Below, one piece after another: positions 18,412 to 28,687 of a stretch of 64,000 nucleotides of DNA. This DNA comes from Mycolicibacter longobardus. Its GTDB lineage: Bacteria; Actinomycetota; Actinomycetes; Mycobacteriales; Mycobacteriaceae. The DNA lies in the NCBI RefSeq assembly GCF_002102265.1, contig NZ_LQPG01000008.1, positions 112,564 through 176,563 on the forward strand, read 5' to 3'. Both the position numbers and the translations under genes were made by a program. The first letter of the stretch is position 1. Every line of letters starts with the position of its first letter. The notes beneath the pieces were generated by a model that was not told the origin of the DNA, did no database searches, and saw only the letters and a program-made list of their open reading frames with translations.

Positions 18412-18957
18412 GAACCCGCGCACTTTGACCGTCGGCGCTCCCGGGGTACCGCTGCCCTCGACGTGCTGGTCGAAACCGCCCATCACCCCGTGACCTTGGA
18501 TGTCGACGTTGACTTCGGGCGGCAGCAGGATGGTCTGCCCGCCCATGATCGAGTAGGCGTTGATCTCGACTTCCGGCGAGGTGAAGTCGGCGTAGCGCAG
18601 GTCGATGACACCGCCGCCCCACAGCGAGAACGTGGTCAGCCGCTTGGGCACGGGCCAGCGTCCACGCCGCTCGAAGGAGCTCATGATCGCCAGCAGCACC
18701 GTGGAGGGGGCGGGTTTGCAGTCGCCGCCGCGGTGCGGGCAGACCGAGGAACCCGGCAGGTCGGCGCGCAAGCCGTCGAGCTCGTCGTAGGTCTGCGCGG
18801 CATAGGCCTTGGCGAGCCGGGCCTCGTACTCGCTCATCGGCAGTTGACCGTGTGCCACGGCATCGCCGAGCACCTGCGCCAACTGGATCCGGTCGGTGTC
18901 AGCGGCACGCGACTGGGTGCCGTCGGTGTCTTGGCTACGCCGGGATGGAGGTCTCAT
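18358..18957 (-). CDS. DUF1707 and cell-wall-stress-response-like domain protein
   Basis: 199 residues. The N-terminal DUF1707 helical domain is at about 18-70: RAADTDRIQLAQVLGDAVAHGQLPMSEYEARLAKAYAAQTYDELDGLRADLP. The C-terminal half has the glycine-rich beta-helical repeat pattern SLWGGGVIDLRYADF...SIMGGQTILLPPEVNVDIQGHGVMGGFD found in LiaF-like proteins. No membrane span is obvious. M. tuberculosis Rv0966c is a DUF1707 protein at a similar place. The 3' end overlaps the TetR gene by 54 bp in convergent orientation. Function unknown; possibly envelope-stress related. Confidence 0.85.
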   Translation of the reverse strand: MRPPSRRSQDTDGTQSRAADTDRIQLAQVLGDAVAHGQLPMSEYEARLAKAYAAQTYDELDGLRADLPGSSVCPHRGGDCKPAPSTVLLAIMSSFERRGRWPVPKRLTTFSLWGGGVIDLRYADFTSPEVEINAYSIMGGQTILLPPEVNVDIQGHGVMGGFDQHVEGSGTPGAPTVKVRGFSLWGGVGIRRKERKRRV

Positions 18958-19035
18958 CGGATAAAGAGCCTACGACTAACCAGCTCTGCCGCAAGCGGGG
19001 TTGGTCAAAGTGGCCAGGCGGGGCTTGGTTGTAGG

Positions 19036-19893
19036 TCAGCCCGCCCAGCTGGGCGGGCGCTTCTGCAGAAAGGCCAGCATGCCTTCCTGGGCCTCGTCGG
19101 AGACGAACATCCGGGCCGAGGCCACGCTGAGCCGCTCGGAGTCCCGGTCGAATCCGTCCAGGACAGCGGCGGTGGTCAGCGCCTTGGATGCCGCCAGCCC
19201 CTGCGGGGAACCGAGCCGCAGGTTGGCGACCAGCTCCCCGACGGCGGCCTGGACATCCGCCGCGTTCTCCACGGCCAGGGTGATCAGGCCGATCGCGGCG
19301 GCTTCGGCTGCACCGAACTTCTCGCCGGTCAGGTAGTAGCGGGCCGCGGCCCGGGGGGACAGTTTGGGCAGCAGCGTCAGCGAGATGATCGACGGTGCCA
19401 CGCCGATCCGGGCCTCGGTCAGGGCGAAGGTGCTGGCCGGACCCGCGACCGCCAGGTCGCAGGCCCCGACCAGTCCCATGCCGCCGGCCCGCACGTGACC
19501 GTCGACCGCCGCGATCACCGGCCGCGGCGACTCGACGATCGCCCGCATCAGCGCCGCCATCTCGCGGGCCCGGTCGGCGGCCAGGTCGCCGGGTTCACGC
19601 GGCGGTCCCAGCTTCGCCTCTCCTCCGTCGAGCCTCGCTGAACCGCCGGGGCTGGCGCCCGGGTCACCCCGGGAGGCCTCGCTCAGATCCGCGCCGGCGC
19701 AGAACGTGTTGCCGGTGTGGCCGAGCACCACCACCCGCACGTTCGGGTCGGCGGCGGCGTCGCGCAGGCCGGCGTGCAGCTGGGCAACCAACCTGGACGA
19801 CAGCGCGTTGCGGTTGTGTGGCGAGTCCAGGGTCAGCCGGGCCGAGCCGTCTCCGGTGTCTTCGGGCCCCGCGTAGGAAACCAGCGTGTCCAT
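19036..19893 (-). CDS. echA7: Enoyl-CoA hydratase/isomerase (EchA7-like) with inserted repeat peptide
   Basis: 285 residues, crotonase fold. The oxyanion-hole segment GNTFCAGADLSEA is followed by the active-site loop, then ARPVIAAVDGHVRAGGMGLVGACDLAVAG and EARIGVAPS. Residues 83-98 ([16 protein letters not shown]) come from a 47-bp repeat copy inserted in the flexible loop after GADLSEA. This makes the protein about 16 residues longer than expected. Last gene of the six-gene operon, overlapping fadE12 by 1 bp. It would hydrate the 2-enoyl-CoA made by an acyl-CoA dehydrogenase. The symbol is by synteny with Rv0971c. Confidence 0.9.
   Translation of the reverse strand: MDTLVSYAGPEDTGDGSARLTLDSPHNRNALSSRLVAQLHAGLRDAAADPNVRVVVLGHTGNTFCAGADLSEASRGDPGASPGGSARLDGGEAKLGPPREPGDLAADRAREMAALMRAIVESPRPVIAAVDGHVRAGGMGLVGACDLAVAGPASTFALTEARIGVAPSIISLTLLPKLSPRAAARYYLTGEKFGAAEAAAIGLITLAVENAADVQAAVGELVANLRLGSPQGLAASKALTTAAVLDGFDRDSERLSVASARMFVSDEAQEGMLAFLQKRPPSWAG
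19601..19647 (-). repeat. 47-bp palindromic repeat, copy B (inside echA7)
   Basis: This is the exact reverse complement of copy A, so relative to the host gene it has the same orientation and the same reading frame. Flanking C and G are also shared, giving 49 identical bases. It encodes [16 protein letters not shown]. Confidence 0.9.
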
Positions 19894-21068
19894 CAGTACG
19901 ACCGGGGCAGACCCAGCGACGTCTGCGCGACGAAGTTGAGGACCATCTCGCGGCTCACCGGCGCGATCCGTGCCAGCCGGGACGCGGTGACCGCCGCGGC
20001 GATGCCGTACTCCTTGGTCAGGCCGTTGCCGCCGAGGGACTGCACCGCCTGATCGACGGCCCGGGTCGACGCCTCGCCCGCGGCGTATTTGGCCATGTTG
20101 GCCGCCTCGGCAGCGCCGAAGTCGTCGCCGGCGTCATACAGCGTCGCCGCCTTCTGCATCATCAGCTTGGCCAACTGGATCTCGATGTGGTTCTGGGCCA
20201 GCGGGTGCGACAGGCCCTGGTGCGCGCCGATCGGGGTCTTCCACACCTGGCGGGTGGTGACGTAGTCGACGGCCTTGCCGATCGCGAAGCGGCCCATCCC
20301 GACCGCGCTGGCCGCACCCATGATGCGTTCCGGGTTCAGCCCGGCGAACAGCTGCGCGATGGCGGCGTCCTCGGAACCCACCAGCGCGTCGGCCGGCAGC
20401 CGGACGTCGTCGAGGAACACCTGGAACTGGCGCTCCGGGCTGAGCAGCTCCATCTCGATCGGCGTGTAGGTCAGACCGGGGGTATCGGTGGGCACCACGA
20501 ACAGCGCGGGCCGCAATGATTCGGCCTTGGCGCCTGTGCCGCTGTAGCTGCGGCCCACGACCAGCACCGCCTGCGCCTGGTCGATGCCGGAGATGAAGGT
20601 CTTCTGGCCCTTGAGGATCCAGTCCGAGCCGTCGCGGCGCGCGGTGGTGGTGATCTTGTGCGAGTTCGACCCGGCGTCCGGTTCGGTGATGGCGAACGCC
20701 ATGGTCAACGACCCGTCGGCGATACCGGGGATCCACCGTTTCTTCTGCTCGTCGGTGCCGAACTTGGAGATGATGGTGCCGTTGATGGCCGGCGAGACCA
20801 CCATCATCAGCAGCGCGCAGCCGTTGGTCGCCATCTCCTCCATGACCAGCGAAAGCTCGTACATGCCGGCGCCGCCGCCGCCGTACTCCTCGGGCAGGTT
20901 GACGCCGATGAAGCCGAGTTTGCCGGCCTCGTTCCACAGCTCGTCGGTATGCTCGCCGGCGCGGGCCTTCTCCAGGTAGTAGTCCTGGCCGTAGTTGCGG
21001 GCCATCGCCGCGACTGCTTCGCGCAGGGCGCGCCGCTCGTCGCTTTCGATGAAGCTGGTGTCGCTCAT
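19893..21068 (-). CDS. fadE12: Acyl-CoA dehydrogenase (FadE12-like)
   Basis: 391 residues. Standard ACAD motifs are FAITEPDAGSNSHKITTTA (FAD/substrate), RDGSDWILKGQKTFISGIDQA, and a C-terminal AVQSLGGNGLTKEYG. ATG overlaps the accA2 stop by 4 bp. It introduces a 2,3-double bond in an acyl-CoA using FAD and passes electrons to ETF. With the biotin carboxylase subunits and a second ACAD in the operon, the context fits a leucine/isovaleryl- or acyclic-terpene-like pathway rather than straight-chain beta-oxidation. Confidence 0.93.
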   Translation of the reverse strand: MSDTSFIESDERRALREAVAAMARNYGQDYYLEKARAGEHTDELWNEAGKLGFIGVNLPEEYGGGGAGMYELSLVMEEMATNGCALLMMVVSPAINGTIISKFGTDEQKKRWIPGIADGSLTMAFAITEPDAGSNSHKITTTARRDGSDWILKGQKTFISGIDQAQAVLVVGRSYSGTGAKAESLRPALFVVPTDTPGLTYTPIEMELLSPERQFQVFLDDVRLPADALVGSEDAAIAQLFAGLNPERIMGAASAVGMGRFAIGKAVDYVTTRQVWKTPIGAHQGLSHPLAQNHIEIQLAKLMMQKAATLYDAGDDFGAAEAANMAKYAAGEASTRAVDQAVQSLGGNGLTKEYGIAAAVTASRLARIAPVSREMVLNFVAQTSLGLPRSY

Positions 21069-23053
21069 GTGGGTTCTCCTTCTGCTTGCGTGGGGGTCTC
21101 GAGACTTTCGACGCGGGCCAGCACGGCGCCGACCTCTACCTGATCGCCGGGTTTGACGTCGAGCTGGGCGAGTACGCCGTCGGCCGGGGCGCTGATGGTG
21201 TGCTCCATCTTCATGGCCTCCAGCCAGATCAGCGGTTGGCCGGTGGTCACCGGGTCTCCGACCGCCGCGCCCAGCCGAATCACGTTGCCGGGCATGGGCG
21301 CCAACAGCGAGCCATGCGCGACTGCCGACTCGGGATCGGGGAATCGGGGCGATGCCACCAGGTGGACGCCCCCGGCGGGGGAGTCCACGTAGACGTCGGA
21401 GCCGTAGCGCGCGACGGTGAACGCGCGCGCCACACCGGCGGGGTCGGCCAGCACCACCTGGTCCGGCGTGGACGAAACCAGGGTGACGTCATCGTCGATG
21501 ATCAGTCCCGTTCGGGTGAAACGGTATTCGACCCGATGCTCGGTGCCGCTGTCGTCGGTGTAGGTCTTGGCCTGGAATCCCGACGCCAGGTTGCGCCAAC
21601 CGCTGGGAATGGAGCCCAACGCCGTGGCCGTGGCCCGGTTGTGTGCGGCGTCGGCCAGGGCGGCAGCGATCGCCGATGCCCGCACCGTTGCGGTATCCGC
21701 CAGCGGCTGAGACAGCTCGGCCAGGCCATGGGTGTCGAAGAACGCCGTGTCGGTGGCACCGTCCAGAAACGCCGGATGCCGCAGCACGTTGACCAGCAGG
21801 TCACGGTTGGTGCGCAGTCCGTGCAGCCGGGTGCGCGCCAGTGCGGCGGCGAGCACCCCCGCCGCCTGCCGGCGCGTCGGCGCGTAGCTGATCACTTTGG
21901 CCAGCATCGGGTCATAGTGGATGGAGACCGTCGAACCGGCGACGACGCCGGAGTCCAAGCGGATGCCGGTGCGCCGGTGCAGTGAGCCGAACTGCGTCAC
22001 CACCCCGGGCGCATCGAAGGCGTGCACCGGACCGGCCTGCGGTTGCCAGCCGTGGGCGGGGTCTTCGGCGTAGAGCCGCACTTCGATCGAATGCCCATGA
22101 GCGGCAGGCGGTTCGGCATCGAGCCGGGCTCCGTCGGCCACCGCGATCTGCAGTTCGACCAGATCGACTCCGGTGGTCTCCTCGGTGACCGGATGCTCGA
22201 CCTGCAGCCGGGTGTTCATCTCCAGGAAGTAGAAGTCGCCCTGCTCGTCGGCCAGGAACTCGACCGTGCCGGCCCCGGTGTAGCCGATCGCGCCGGCCGC
22301 CAGCCGGGCCGCCTCGAACAGCTTGGCCCGCATTCCGGGGGTGCGTTCCACCAGGGGGGAGGGCGCCTCCTCGATGACCTTCTGGTGGCGGCGCTGAATC
22401 GAGCACTCCCGCTCGCCGACGGCCCACACCGTGCCGTGCTGATCGGCCATCACCTGGACCTCGATGTGGTGGCCGGTCGGTAGATAGCGCTCGCAGAACA
22501 CCGTCGGGTCCCCGAACGCCGAGGCGGCCTCGCGCTGGGCTGCCGCCACCTCGTCGGCCAGGGCCGAGAGCTCGCTGACCACCCGCATGCCGCGACCACC
22601 GCCGCCGGCGGATGACTTCACCAGCACCGGCAGTCGTGCGGCGGTGACGGTTTCCGGGTCGAGTTCCTCGAGAACCGGCACCCCGGCCGCGGCCATCATC
22701 TTCTTCGATTCGATCTTGGAACCCATCGAGGTCACCGCGTTCACCGGCGGACCGATCCAGGTCAGCCCGGCGGCCTGGACGGCTTGGGCGAAATCGGCGT
22801 TCTCGGAGAGGAATCCGTAACCGGGATGCACGGCGTCGGCGCCGGCGGCACGGGCCGCGGCGATGATCGCCTCAGCGGAGAGGTAACTCGTGGTGTCCGG
22901 CAGGCGCACCTTCGCGTCGGCTTCGGCGACGTGCGGCATGCCCGCGTCGGGGTCGGTGTAGACCGCGACCGTGCCCAGGCCCAGGCGGCGACAGGTGGTG
23001 AAGACCCGACGGGCGATCTCGCCGCGGTTGGCCACCAAGACATTGCTGATCAT
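21065..23053 (-). CDS. accA2: Acyl-CoA carboxylase alpha subunit (biotin carboxylase + BCCP), AccA2-like
   Basis: 662 residues from ATG (MISNVLVANRGEIARRVF). The biotin-carboxylase half contains ADAVHPGYGFLSEN, KSSAGGGGRGMRVV (ATP loop) and FLEMNTRLQVEHPVTEETTGVDLV. The C-terminal biotinyl domain has WLEAMKMEHTISAP, where the AMKM Lys is biotinylated. An open frame runs further upstream to 23686 but only as shadow of accD2. It pairs with the AccD2 subunit 8 bp upstream to carboxylate an acyl-CoA such as a methylcrotonyl- or geranyl-type substrate; the exact substrate is not deducible. Confidence 0.94.
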   Translation of the reverse strand: MISNVLVANRGEIARRVFTTCRRLGLGTVAVYTDPDAGMPHVAEADAKVRLPDTTSYLSAEAIIAAARAAGADAVHPGYGFLSENADFAQAVQAAGLTWIGPPVNAVTSMGSKIESKKMMAAAGVPVLEELDPETVTAARLPVLVKSSAGGGGRGMRVVSELSALADEVAAAQREAASAFGDPTVFCERYLPTGHHIEVQVMADQHGTVWAVGERECSIQRRHQKVIEEAPSPLVERTPGMRAKLFEAARLAAGAIGYTGAGTVEFLADEQGDFYFLEMNTRLQVEHPVTEETTGVDLVELQIAVADGARLDAEPPAAHGHSIEVRLYAEDPAHGWQPQAGPVHAFDAPGVVTQFGSLHRRTGIRLDSGVVAGSTVSIHYDPMLAKVISYAPTRRQAAGVLAAALARTRLHGLRTNRDLLVNVLRHPAFLDGATDTAFFDTHGLAELSQPLADTATVRASAIAAALADAAHNRATATALGSIPSGWRNLASGFQAKTYTDDSGTEHRVEYRFTRTGLIIDDDVTLVSSTPDQVVLADPAGVARAFTVARYGSDVYVDSPAGGVHLVASPRFPDPESAVAHGSLLAPMPGNVIRLGAAVGDPVTTGQPLIWLEAMKMEHTISAPADGVLAQLDVKPGDQVEVGAVLARVESLETPTQAEGEPT

Positions 23054-23061
23054 GGGGGTCC

Positions 23062-24653
<1,592 letters not shown>

Positions 24654-24657
<4 letters not shown>

Positions 24658-25802
24658 GACTGGAAACCTAGGGATTTCGCGGCCAGGGAGGTCAGGATCT
24701 CGGTGGTTCCACCGCCGATACCGATGATGCGCATATCCCGATACTGGCGCTCCACCTCGGACTCGGCCATATAACCCATGCCGCCGAAGAGCTGCACGGC
24801 CTGGTTGGCCACCCACTCACCGGCCTCCACCGCGGTGTTCTTGGCGAAGCACACCTCCGGGATGAGGAAGGCCTCGCCGGCCAGCTGCCGTTCGACGACG
24901 TGGCGGGTGTAGACCCGGGCCACATCGATGCGGCGGGCCATCTCTGCCAACGTGTTCTGCACGGCCTGCCGGGAGATCAGCGGACGGCCGAAGGTCTCCC
25001 GGTCGCGGCACCAGGCCAGGGTCAGCTCCAGGCAGCGCTGCGCGCTGGCATACGCCTGGGCGGCCAGCCCGACCCGCTCGGAGACGAAGGCCGCGGCGAT
25101 CTGGGCGAAGCCGCTGTTCTCGGCGCCGACCAGGTTGGCTGCCGGAACCCGGGCGTCGACGTAGGACAGTTCGGCGGTGTCCGAGGAGCGCCAGCCCATC
25201 TTGTCCAGCTTGCGGGTCACCTCAAAGCCGGGCGTGCCCTTCTCGACCACCAGCAGTGACACCCCGGCCGCGCCGGGGCCACCGGTGCGCACCGCGGTGA
25301 CGACATAGTCGGCGCGCACCGCGGAGGTGATGAAGGTCTTGGCGCCGTTGACCACATAGTGGTCGCCGTCGAGGCGGGCCGTGGTGCGCAGGTGTCCGAC
25401 GTCCGAGCCGCCGCCGGGCTCGGTGATGGCCAGCGAGCCGATCTTCTCGCCGGCCAGCGTGGGGCGGACGAACTCCTCAATCAGCCGGGCGTCGCCGGAG
25501 GCGATCATGTGCGGCACCGCGATACCGCAGGTGAACAGCGAGGCGAACACCCCTCCGGGCGCCCCGGCCTGGTGCATCTCCTCGCAGATCACCACCGCGT
25601 CGGCGCCGTCGCCGCCACCGCCGCCGGCCTCTTCGGGGAAGCCCGCGCCCAACAGGCCGGCCTCGGCGGCCTTGCGGTGCAGCTCCCGCGGCAGGTCGCC
25701 GGTACGTTCCCACTCGTCGACGTTCGGAAGGATCTCGCGCTCGACGAAACCGCGCACGGTCTTGCGCAGCGCCTCGCGTTCGGGGGAGTTCCAGATACTC
25801 AC
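24654..25802 (-). CDS. fadE13: Acyl-CoA dehydrogenase (FadE13-like)
   Basis: 382 residues from GTG (VSIWNSPEREALRKTV). ACAD signatures are LAITEPGGGSDVGHLRTTA, VVNGAKTFITSAVRADY, and the C-terminal VQLFGGMGYMAESEVERQYRDMRIIGIGGGTTEI, which matches the PROSITE-type ACAD pattern. The start codon overlaps the AtuA-like stop (GTGA). The larger open frame upstream is shadow. Second dehydrogenase of the operon. Confidence 0.93.
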
Positions 25803-27511
25803 AGTGTCCCTTCTGGTAGCAGTCGCTCGGGTATCTCGAGATGACGGCTGCGCAGCCATTCGCCAAGGCCCTTGGCCTGCGGATCGAACCGGGCCTGGTA
25901 GGCCACGCCCTGCCCGAGGATTCCCTCGATGACGAAGTTCACCGCGCGCAGCTTCGGCAGCAGGTGTCGGGTGACCGGCAGGTCGGCGGTCTCGGGCAGC
26001 AGTTCGCGCAGCTTCTCCACGGTCAGCGTGTGGGCCAGCCAGCGCCACTGTTCATCGGTGCGCACCCAGGCCCCGACGTTGGCCGAACCGCCCTTGTCGC
26101 CGCTGCGGGCGCCGGCGATCAGTCCCAGCGGCGCGCGCCGGGTGGGGCCCGCCGGTAGCGGCTCGGGCAGGTCCGGCTCGGCGGCCGGAGCCAGCTCGAG
26201 GGTCTGGGACGCGGGCGGGATGTCCACCCGGGTGCCGTCGGCGTGCACCGCGATGTGCGGCACCTGGGTGGCGTCGACGTAGCCCGGGGTGAACACCCCG
26301 TAGACCTGGCCGTCGCCGGGCGGGGCGGTGACGCAGAAACCGGGGTAGCTGGCCAGTGCCAGCTCGATACCGGCCGCGGAGAACTTGCGGCCCACGTTGG
26401 CCGGGTCCGGGTCGCGGACCACGCAGTGCAGCAGTGCGCTGGCGGTTTCTTCGGTGTCGGCGTCCGGGTGATCGGTGCGCGCCAACGTCCACTCCAGCTC
26501 GGCCGGCCGGACGGTCATGGCCGTCTCCAGCTGAGTACGCACCAGTTCGGCCTTGGCTTCGATGTCCAGGCCGGTCAGCACGAACGTGGTGGAGTTGCGG
26601 AACCCGCCGATGCTGTTCAGCGACACCTTGTAGGTGGGCGGCGGCGCCTCGCCGGTCACGCCGGAGATCCGCACCCGGTCCGGGCCGTCGGGCGACAGCT
26701 CGATGCTGTCGATGCGGGCGGTGACGTCGGGATTGGCGTAGCGGGCACCGGTCACCTCGTAGAGCAGCTGCGCGGTCACGGTGTCGACGCTGACCAGGCC
26801 GCCGGTGCCGGGGTGCTTGGTGATCACCGACGATCCGTCGGCATGGATCTCCGCGAGCGGGAAACCGGGGTGCAGCAATTGCTCGGTCGGTATCTCGGTG
26901 AAGAAGGCGTAGTTGCCGCCGCTGGCCTGGATGCCGCACTCGATGACGTGGCCGGCGACCACCGCCCCGGCCAGCCGGTCGTAGTCGGTGCGGGCCCAGC
27001 CGAAGTGGGCGGCGGCCGGCCCGACGATCACCGAGGCATCGGTGACCCGCCCGGTGATCACCACGTCGGCGCCGCCGGCCAGGCACTCGGCGATGCCCCA
27101 GGCGCCCAGGTAGGCGTTCGCGGTCAGCGGAGTGCCCAGCCCGAGCTCGGCGGCGCGGGGGAGCAGGTCATCGCCTTCGACGTGTGCCACCCGCGCCGGG
27201 ATGCCGAGTCGCTGCGCCAGCTCGCGGACCGCGTCGGCCAGGCCGGCCGGATTGAGTCCGCCCGCGTTGGCCACGATGCGAACGCCCTGCTGATGGGCCA
27301 GCCCGAGGCACTGCTCGAGTTGGGTCAGGAAGGTCTTGGCGTAGCCGCGCTCCGGGTGCTTCATCCGGTCGCGTCCCAGGATCAGCATGGTCAGTTCGGC
27401 CAGGTAGTCGCCGGTGAGATAGTCCAGCTCACCGCCGGTGAGCATCTCGTACATGGCGGCATGCCGGTCGCCGTAGAAGCCCGAACAGTTTCCGATCCGA
27501 ACCGCTGCTGT
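25799..27511 (-). CDS. Acyclic terpene utilisation AtuA-like (DUF1446) protein
   Basis: About 570 residues. The start is one of three nearby in-frame ATGs (27526, 27520, 27511) or the GTG at 27529; the last ATG is chosen because MTAAVRIGNCSGFYGDR begins the conserved domain. Family blocks are NCSGFYGDRHAAMYEMLTGGELDYLTGDYLAELTMLILGRDR, VANAGGLNPAGLADAV, and the C-terminal LIAGARSGDKGGSANVGAWVRT. AtuA homologues are needed for citronellol/geraniol catabolism in Pseudomonas, but their chemistry is unclear. First gene of the operon (Rv0976c position), so it probably defines the pathway. Confidence 0.88.
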   Translation of the reverse strand, partial: TAAVRIGNCSGFYGDRHAAMYEMLTGGELDYLTGDYLAELTMLILGRDRMKHPERGYAKTFLTQLEQCLGLAHQQGVRIVANAGGLNPAGLADAVRELAQRLGIPARVAHVEGDDLLPRAAELGLGTPLTANAYLGAWGIAECLAGGADVVITGRVTDASVIVGPAAAHFGWARTDYDRLAGAVVAGHVIECGIQASGGNYAFFTEIPTEQLLHPGFPLAEIHADGSSVITKHPGTGGLVSVDTVTAQLLYEVTGARYANPDVTARIDSIELSPDGPDRVRISGVTGEAPPPTYKVSLNSIGGFRNSTTFVLTGLDIEAKAELVRTQLETAMTVRPAELEWTLARTDHPDADTEETASALLHCVVRDPDPANVGRKFSAAGIELALASYPGFCVTAPPGDGQVYGVFTPGYVDATQVPHIAVHADGTRVDIPPASQTLELAPAAEPDLPEPLPAGPTRRAPLGLIAGARSGDKGGSANVGAWVRTDEQWRWLAHTLTVEKLRELLPETADLPVTRHLLPKLRAVNFVIEGILGQGVAYQARFDPQAKGLGEWLRSRHLEIPERLLPEGTL

Positions 27512-27531
27512 CATCCCCATCCCCATCACTC

Positions 27532-27547
27532 AACCAACCGGTAGGTT
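27532..27547. promoter_or_regulatory. 16-bp palindromic operator before the AtuA/fadE/acc operon
   Basis: AACC-A-ACCGGT-A-GGTT is symmetric except for the two A positions. The ACCNACCGGT.GGT style is common among TetR-family operators. It lies 3-20 bp before the possible start codons of the operon and overlaps a minus-strand TAACCT -10-like box. CGGTACCG (27551-27558) follows upstream. No regulator gene is adjacent. Confidence 0.5.
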
Positions 27548-27609
27548 AGCCGGTACCGCCGGTGTCGCGTCAAGGTGCGTTGCCGCCCTCGGGAACGCCG
27601 GGCCTCTGT

Positions 27610-27656
27610 GGCGGTCCCAGCTTCGCCTCTCCTTCGTCGAGCCTCGCTGAACCGCC
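27610..27656 (-). repeat. 47-bp palindromic repeat, copy C (intergenic)
   Basis: The copy matches A/B over 47 bp except one C-to-T change (CTTCGTC instead of CTCCGTC on the plus strand). It lies between the operon promoter and the rpmF promoter, so it does not interrupt a gene. Confidence 0.9.
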
Positions 27657-27668
27657 GTATTCGCTATT

Positions 27669-27698
27669 TTGGAGCCGACGCTGGTCACCGGCTATCCT
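27669..27698 (+). promoter_or_regulatory. Probable rpmF promoter
   Basis: TTGGAG (27669-27674), 18-bp spacer, TATCCT (27693-27698). It lies about 60 bp before the rpmF start, leaving a leader with a small hairpin CCGCT/AGCGG (27710-27726) and the RBS AGGAGAGG. Confidence 0.5.
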
Positions 27699-27757
27699 TT
27701 CGGGAGTCCCGCCGCTGGTATCTAGCGGCAATATGCAACTTGAGGAGAGGCTCGACC

Positions 27758-27931
27758 ATGGCCGTGCCGAAACGCAGGATGTCGCGTGCGAACACTCGCA
27801 GTCGCCGCGCTCAGTGGAAGGCTGAGGCAACCGGCCTGGTCAACGTGTCGGTCGCCGGGCGCCAGCACAAGGTGCCGCGTCGGCTGCTGAAGGCCGCCCG
27901 CCTGGGCCTGATTGATCTCGACCGCCGCTAA
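27758..27931 (+). CDS. rpmF: 50S ribosomal protein L32, cysteine-free form
   Basis: 57 residues starting [20 protein letters not shown], typical L32 N-terminus. It has no cysteines, so it is the zinc-independent (C-) type. The usual CxxC pairs are replaced by [28 protein letters not shown] sits 7 bp before ATG. The gene precedes mprA as in M. tuberculosis (Rv0979A). Confidence 0.95.
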   Translation: MAVPKRRMSRANTRSRRAQWKAEATGLVNVSVAGRQHKVPRRLLKAARLGLIDLDRR

Positions 27932-27994
27932 TAAGCCTCCGACACGAGCGGCGCTTTACCCACCAGATCGCCCATCAATGATTGGATGGCACCC

Positions 27995-28687
27995 ATGGCT
28001 ACCCGGGTACTGGTTGTAGATGATGACCGCGCGGTGCGTGAGTCGCTGCGCAGGTCTCTGTCGTTCAATGGTTACTCCGTCTCGCTGGCCACCGACGGTG
28101 TCGAGGCACTCGAGGCCATCACCAGCGATCGTCCGGACGCGATGATCCTCGACGTCATGATGCCGCGACTGGACGGCCTGGAAGTCTGCCGCCAGCTGCG
28201 CAGCACCGGTGACGACCTGCCGATCCTGGTGCTGACCGCCCGCGACTCGGTCTCCGAGCGGGTCGCCGGCCTCGACGCCGGTGCCGACGACTACCTGCCC
28301 AAGCCGTTCGCCCTGGAGGAACTGCTGGCGCGGATGCGGGCGCTGCTGCGCCGTACCACGGCCGAGGACCTGTCCGAGTCGGTGGCGATGTCGTTCGAGG
28401 ACCTGACCCTGGACCCGGTGACCCGCGAGGTCACCCGCGGCGATCGGCAGATCAGCCTCACCCGCACCGAATTCGCGCTGTTGGAGATGCTGATCGCCAA
28501 CCCGCGCCGGGTGCTCACCCGCAGCCGCATTCTCGAGGAGGTATGGGGTTTCGACTTCCCCACCTCGGGCAACGCGCTGGAGGTCTACATCGGGTACCTG
28601 CGTCGCAAGACTGAAGCCGAAGGGGAGCCGCGGCTGATCTACACCGTGCGCGGGGTGGGTTACGTGCTTCGCGAGACTCCGCCCTGA
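27995..28687 (+). CDS. mprA: Response regulator MprA
   Basis: 230 residues, the length of M. tuberculosis MprA, using the ATG at 27995 ([14 protein letters not shown]); an in-frame ATG 9 bp upstream is also possible. OmpR-family receiver with DDD at residues 9-11, phosphoacceptor D53 ([12 protein letters not shown]) and KPF (Lys). The C-terminal winged helix is [51 protein letters not shown]. MprA responds to envelope stress and in M. tuberculosis controls sigB, sigE, pepD and its own operon. The ATG of mprB overlaps its stop. Confidence 0.97.
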   Translation: MATRVLVVDDDRAVRESLRRSLSFNGYSVSLATDGVEALEAITSDRPDAMILDVMMPRLDGLEVCRQLRSTGDDLPILVLTARDSVSERVAGLDAGADDYLPKPFALEELLARMRALLRRTTAEDLSESVAMSFEDLTLDPVTREVTRGDRQISLTRTEFALLEMLIANPRRVLTRSRILEEVWGFDFPTSGNALEVYIGYLRRKTEAEGEPRLIYTVRGVGYVLRETPP

